From: an uncultured Muribaculaceae bacterium
GTDB taxonomy: Bacteria; Bacteroidota; Bacteroidia; Bacteroidales; Muribaculaceae
Length of the DNA: 34,980 nt
Assembly: GCA_947176745.1 (NCBI GenBank)
Contig: CAMWRV010000029.1
Location: 1-34,980 of the forward strand
Direction: 5' to 3'
Shown here: in pieces, positions 31,914 through 34,980 of the stretch
Layout: the number at the start of each line of letters is the position of its first letter
Position numbering within the stretch: position 1 is the first letter of the stretch
Notes under the pieces: model-generated
What the model was told of the DNA's origin: nothing
The model's database searches: none
The model's input: the letters and a program-made list of their open reading frames with translations, nothing else
Made by a program: the position numbers and the translations under genes

Positions 31914-34160
31914 ATGGTAGAACTGATCGACAAAGGTGTTTACCTTCTTGATGGAAAGACCATCGCTACCGAAACCGAAGGACTTCCCGCACCCCGGGAG
32001 GCCCGCGAGAACACTATCGCCTATCAGATCCTCCGCGCTCACGATGCGGATGGCGGGAAGAGTGACCGGATGCGTATCAGATTTGACGCGCTGATGAGTC
32101 ATGACATTACTTATGTCGGCATCATACAGACAGCCCGTGCGTCCGGTCTGGAGAAATTCCCCATTCCCTATGCGATGACCAACTGCCACAATTCACTCTG
32201 TGCTGTCGGAGGTACTATCAATGAGGATGACCATGTGTTCGGTCTCTCTGCCGCTAAAAAATATGGTGGCATATATGTGCCCGCCAATCAGGCTGTGATT
32301 CACCAGTATGCCCGCGAGGCAATGGTGAAATGCGGCAATATGATTCTTGGATCGGACTCGCACACCCGTTATGGCTCGCTCGGCAATATGGGTGTCGGAG
32401 AAGGTGGCGGCGAGCTCGTGAAGCAGCTTCTCTGCAACACATGGGATATAAATGCTCCCGAGGTGGTGCTGGTGTGGCTTGAGGGTAAACCGAAGAAAGG
32501 TGTCGGCCCCCACGATGTGGCGATTTCGCTTGTGAAGGCTGTCTTCGACAACGGTTTTGTAAAAAACAAGGTTCTCGAGTTTGCCGGTCCCGGTGTGAAG
32601 TATCTCCCGGTAGACTTCCGCAACGGAATCGATATAATGACCACCGAGACCACATGTCTCAGCTCTATATGGGAGACAGACGAGGAAATCAGGAATTTCT
32701 ATGAGATCCACGGACGCCCCGAAGACTACCGTGAGCTCAAGCCCGGAAAAGTGGCATACTATGACTCGATGATCCGTATCGATCTTTCCTCACAGGAGTG
32801 TATGATCGCTCTTCCGTTCCACCCGTCGAACGCATACACCATCAAGGAACTCCAGGCTGATCCCGAGAGAATCCTGCGTGAGGTCGAGGAAGACGCACGC
32901 AACCGATTCGGCGACAAGATCGAGGTCGATCTCGTCGGCAAGATCCGTGACGGCAAGGTCATGGCGGACCAGGGCATCATAGCCGGATGTTCGGGCGGAA
33001 CATACGATAACCTCGCGGAGGCTGCATCGATCTTGAAAGGCGGATCTGTAGGCAATGACTATTTCACTATCTCGGCCTATCCGCAGTCTGTGCCTGTATA
33101 TATGGCCACGACCCGTGACGGAATTGCCGAGGAGATGCTTGAGGCCGGCGTTGTGATCAAGCCTGCATTCTGCGGTCCCTGTTTCGGCGCGGGAGATGTG
33201 CCTGCCAACAACGGACTCTCTATCCGACACACTACACGCAACTTCCCCAACCGCGAAGGCTCGAAGCCGGGTCAGGGCCAGATTTCACTTGTTGCGCTGA
33301 TGGATGCGCGTTCTATCGCCGCCACAGCCGCCAACGGTGGTGTAATAACTGCGGCCACCGACGTGGATTATACAAATGAGCACAAACCCTATTCGTTCGA
33401 CAAGAAGATTTACGAGCGCAGGGTTTACAACGGTTTCGGCAATGAAAAACTCGACTCGGAACTCCGCTACGGACCCAATATCAAGGACTGGCCCAAGATG
33501 TATCCCATGCAGGAGAACATGCTTCTTGAGCTGGCTGCCGTTATCCACGACCCCGTAACTACTACAGATGAGCTTATCCCCTCGGGCGAGACCTCTTCAT
33601 ATCGTTCGAATCCGTTGAAACTGTCGGAATTCGCTCTGTCGCGCAGAGTCCCCGAGTATGTAGGTCTCAGCAAGAGGATACAGGCCGAGGATCTCGCACG
33701 TCGTGAAGGAAACTGCCCCGAGAGAGTCAAGGAGGTTCTCGCTTCGGTCGGAGCATCGCCTGAAGATACATCTTTCGGATCCTGCGTATTCGCAAACCGT
33801 CCCGGCGACGGCTCTGCACGTGAGCAGGCCGCATCCTGCCAGAAAGTTCTTGGCGGCGATGCGAACATATGCTATGAGTATGCCACCAAGCGTTACCGTT
33901 CTAACTGCATCAACTGGGGAATCGTTCCGTTCACCATTTCCAAAGAGACGGAATTCGATTACAATCCGGGAGATTATGTGTTCGTGCCGGGCATACGCGA
34001 GGCAATCCTGTCGGGCAAGGAGGAGGCCGATGCAAAAGTCATCACCAAAGATGGTGTGCGCGACATAAAGCTTCACTTCTCCAACCTCACCGCCGACGAG
34101 CGTCAGATTCTCGCAGACGGCTGTCTGATGAACTACTATGCGGCTCTGAAGAACAAATGA
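31914..34160 (+). CDS. acnA: Aconitate hydratase
   Basis: This 748-residue 4Fe-4S enzyme isomerizes citrate and isocitrate. It shows ILGSDSHTRYGSLGNMGVGE (catalytic and substrate residues), cluster cysteine positions in IIAGCSGGTYDN and AFCGPCFGAGDV, NREGSKPGQGQISLVA, and a C-terminal swivel domain with NCINWGIVPF. The length resembles the roughly 750-residue mitochondrial-like form found in Bacteroidetes, not 890-residue AcnA or AcnB of E. coli; the gene symbol is therefore approximate. It lies 49 nt after citC-citG with no terminator or canonical promoter between, so it is probably read from the citrate-lyase promoter, at least in part. Its leader repeats the ACCTTAA heptamer seen before citD and icd. 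Confidence 0.94.
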   Translation: MVELIDKGVYLLDGKTIATETEGLPAPREARENTIAYQILRAHDADGGKSDRMRIRFDALMSHDITYVGIIQTARASGLEKFPIPYAMTNCHNSLCAVGGTINEDDHVFGLSAAKKYGGIYVPANQAVIHQYAREAMVKCGNMILGSDSHTRYGSLGNMGVGEGGGELVKQLLCNTWDINAPEVVLVWLEGKPKKGVGPHDVAISLVKAVFDNGFVKNKVLEFAGPGVKYLPVDFRNGIDIMTTETTCLSSIWETDEEIRNFYEIHGRPEDYRELKPGKVAYYDSMIRIDLSSQECMIALPFHPSNAYTIKELQADPERILREVEEDARNRFGDKIEVDLVGKIRDGKVMADQGIIAGCSGGTYDNLAEAASILKGGSVGNDYFTISAYPQSVPVYMATTRDGIAEEMLEAGVVIKPAFCGPCFGAGDVPANNGLSIRHTTRNFPNREGSKPGQGQISLVALMDARSIAATAANGGVITAATDVDYTNEHKPYSFDKKIYERRVYNGFGNEKLDSELRYGPNIKDWPKMYPMQENMLLELAAVIHDPVTTTDELIPSGETSSYRSNPLKLSEFALSRRVPEYVGLSKRIQAEDLARREGNCPERVKEVLASVGASPEDTSFGSCVFANRPGDGSAREQAASCQKVLGGDANICYEYATKRYRSNCINWGIVPFTISKETEFDYNPGDYVFVPGIREAILSGKEEADAKVITKDGVRDIKLHFSNLTADERQILADGCLMNYYAALKNK

Positions 34161-34211
34161 CATTCTCACCAAATCACATCAGTAAATCAACCTTAAAACA
34201 CAATACACAAC

Positions 34212-34980
34212 ATGGAAAAAATCAAGATGACCACTCCGCTCGTGGAGATGGATGGCGATGAAATGACCCGTATCCTCTGGAAGATGATCAAGGATGAGCT
34301 TATCCTTCCCTTCGTGGATCTGAAAGCCGAATACTATGATCTCGGTCTTGAGAAACGTGACGAGACTGAAGACAGAATCACAGTGGAGGCTGCAGAGGCT
34401 ACGAAAAAATATGGTGTGGCGGTGAAGTGCGCGACAATAACGCCCAATACCGCACGCATGTCGGAGTATAATCTCCATCAGATGTGGAAAAGCCCCAACG
34501 GCACAATCCGTTCGATTCTCGACGGCACAGTGTTCCGTACGCCCATCACGATTCCTTCAATCAAGCCCGCTGTGAAAAGCTGGAAAAAGCCTATCACCAT
34601 TGCGCGTCATGCATATGGTGACGTATACAAGAACTCCGAGATCCGCGTAGGTGAGGCCGGTGTGGCCAAGCTCGTGTTCGAAGGTGAGAACGGACAGCGC
34701 GAGGAAGTGGTGATCCATGAGTTCAAGGGACCTGGCGTGCTCCAGGGCATGCACAACACCGACAAGTCGATCACTTCGTTCGCGCATTCGGTGTTCAAAT
34801 TCGCGATCGATACGAAACAGGATGTGTGGTTCTCGACTAAAGACACAATCTCGAAGAAGTATGACGCCCGTTTCCGCGAGATCTTCGATGAGGTGTTCGA
34901 GGAGTACAAATCAGACTTCGAGCGTCTGGGTCTTGAGTATTTCTATACGCTCATAGACGATGCTGTGGCACGTGTGATCA
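34212..34980 (+). CDS. icd: NADP-dependent isocitrate dehydrogenase, N-terminal part (runs off the right edge)
   Basis: The first 256 codons of a eukaryote-like homodimeric NADP isocitrate dehydrogenase are present. The sequence begins with [19 protein letters not shown], the hallmark of this class, followed by [28 protein letters not shown] (isocitrate-phosphate contact region) and [11 protein letters not shown]. The enzyme decarboxylates isocitrate to 2-oxoglutarate with NADPH formation and is reversible under high CO2. It is unlike the enterobacterial Icd. The metal-binding aspartates should lie just beyond the edge. It follows aconitase by 51 nt with no terminator. In Bacteroides, aconitase and icd are usually followed by citrate synthase, which could be the next gene outside the window. 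Confidence 0.96.
   Translation, partial: MEKIKMTTPLVEMDGDEMTRILWKMIKDELILPFVDLKAEYYDLGLEKRDETEDRITVEAAEATKKYGVAVKCATITPNTARMSEYNLHQMWKSPNGTIRSILDGTVFRTPITIPSIKPAVKSWKKPITIARHAYGDVYKNSEIRVGEAGVAKLVFEGENGQREEVVIHEFKGPGVLQGMHNTDKSITSFAHSVFKFAIDTKQDVWFSTKDTISKKYDARFREIFDEVFEEYKSDFERLGLEYFYTLIDDAVARVI

Noticed and set aside
1-34980. CRISPR arrays, tRNAs, insertion sequences, prophage genes
   Set aside because: Read through both strands for arrays of repeats, tRNA arms and transposase or integrase motifs; none was convincing.

Overview
The window reads as chromosome from a gut-type Bacteroidales bacterium, most likely Muribaculaceae. That placement is inferred from gene content, moderate GC and promoter style, not from any marker search. 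Several intergenic regions carry the Bacteroidetes housekeeping promoter, TTG or TTTG, a 19-20 nt spacer, then TAnnTTTG. Leaders are A-rich and mostly lack Shine-Dalgarno sequences. No tRNA, rRNA, insertion sequence, prophage or CRISPR array was seen.

Layout. 1-342 is the start of pyruvate phosphate dikinase (minus strand). 693-3263 holds an RlmD-type rRNA methyltransferase and an MscS channel, closed by a terminator. 3279-5630 (minus) holds a ThiF/MoeB-like E1 enzyme and glutamine synthetase. 5909-7129 (plus) holds thioredoxin and a DUF3108 exported protein. 7139-8895 (minus) is a three-gene set: small unknown protein, acyltransferase, nitrilase. 9070-9606 is an NlpC/P60 lipoprotein. 9805-16306 is a complete histidine-utilization operon, hutU-ftcD-hutI-hutH, with its own promoter and terminator; it takes histidine to glutamate and passes the formimino group to tetrahydrofolate. 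16473-17580 holds a nitroreductase and an XRE regulator. 17618-26427 (minus) holds ComEC, AroE, an M13 peptidase, an ABC-F ATPase and an UPF1-like helicase.

The most unusual part is 26569-34980 (plus). It is a citrate lyase set, citD-citE-citF-citX, followed by a fused citC-citG gene, then aconitase and the start of NADP isocitrate dehydrogenase. It has a canonical promoter and a long leader with a 16-bp hairpin. The three lyase subunits, their prosthetic-group synthesis and the ligase are all encoded, but no citrate transporter, oxaloacetate decarboxylase or CitA/CitB-type sensor lies inside the window.

Taken together, the window is rich in glutamate, C1 and C4/C6-acid metabolism. The hut operon makes glutamate, GS makes glutamine, a nitrilase may handle the omega-amide by-product of glutamine transamination, and the citrate cluster joins 2-oxoglutarate, citrate, acetate and oxaloacetate. 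The link between these modules is inference; each module's identity rests on visible motifs.
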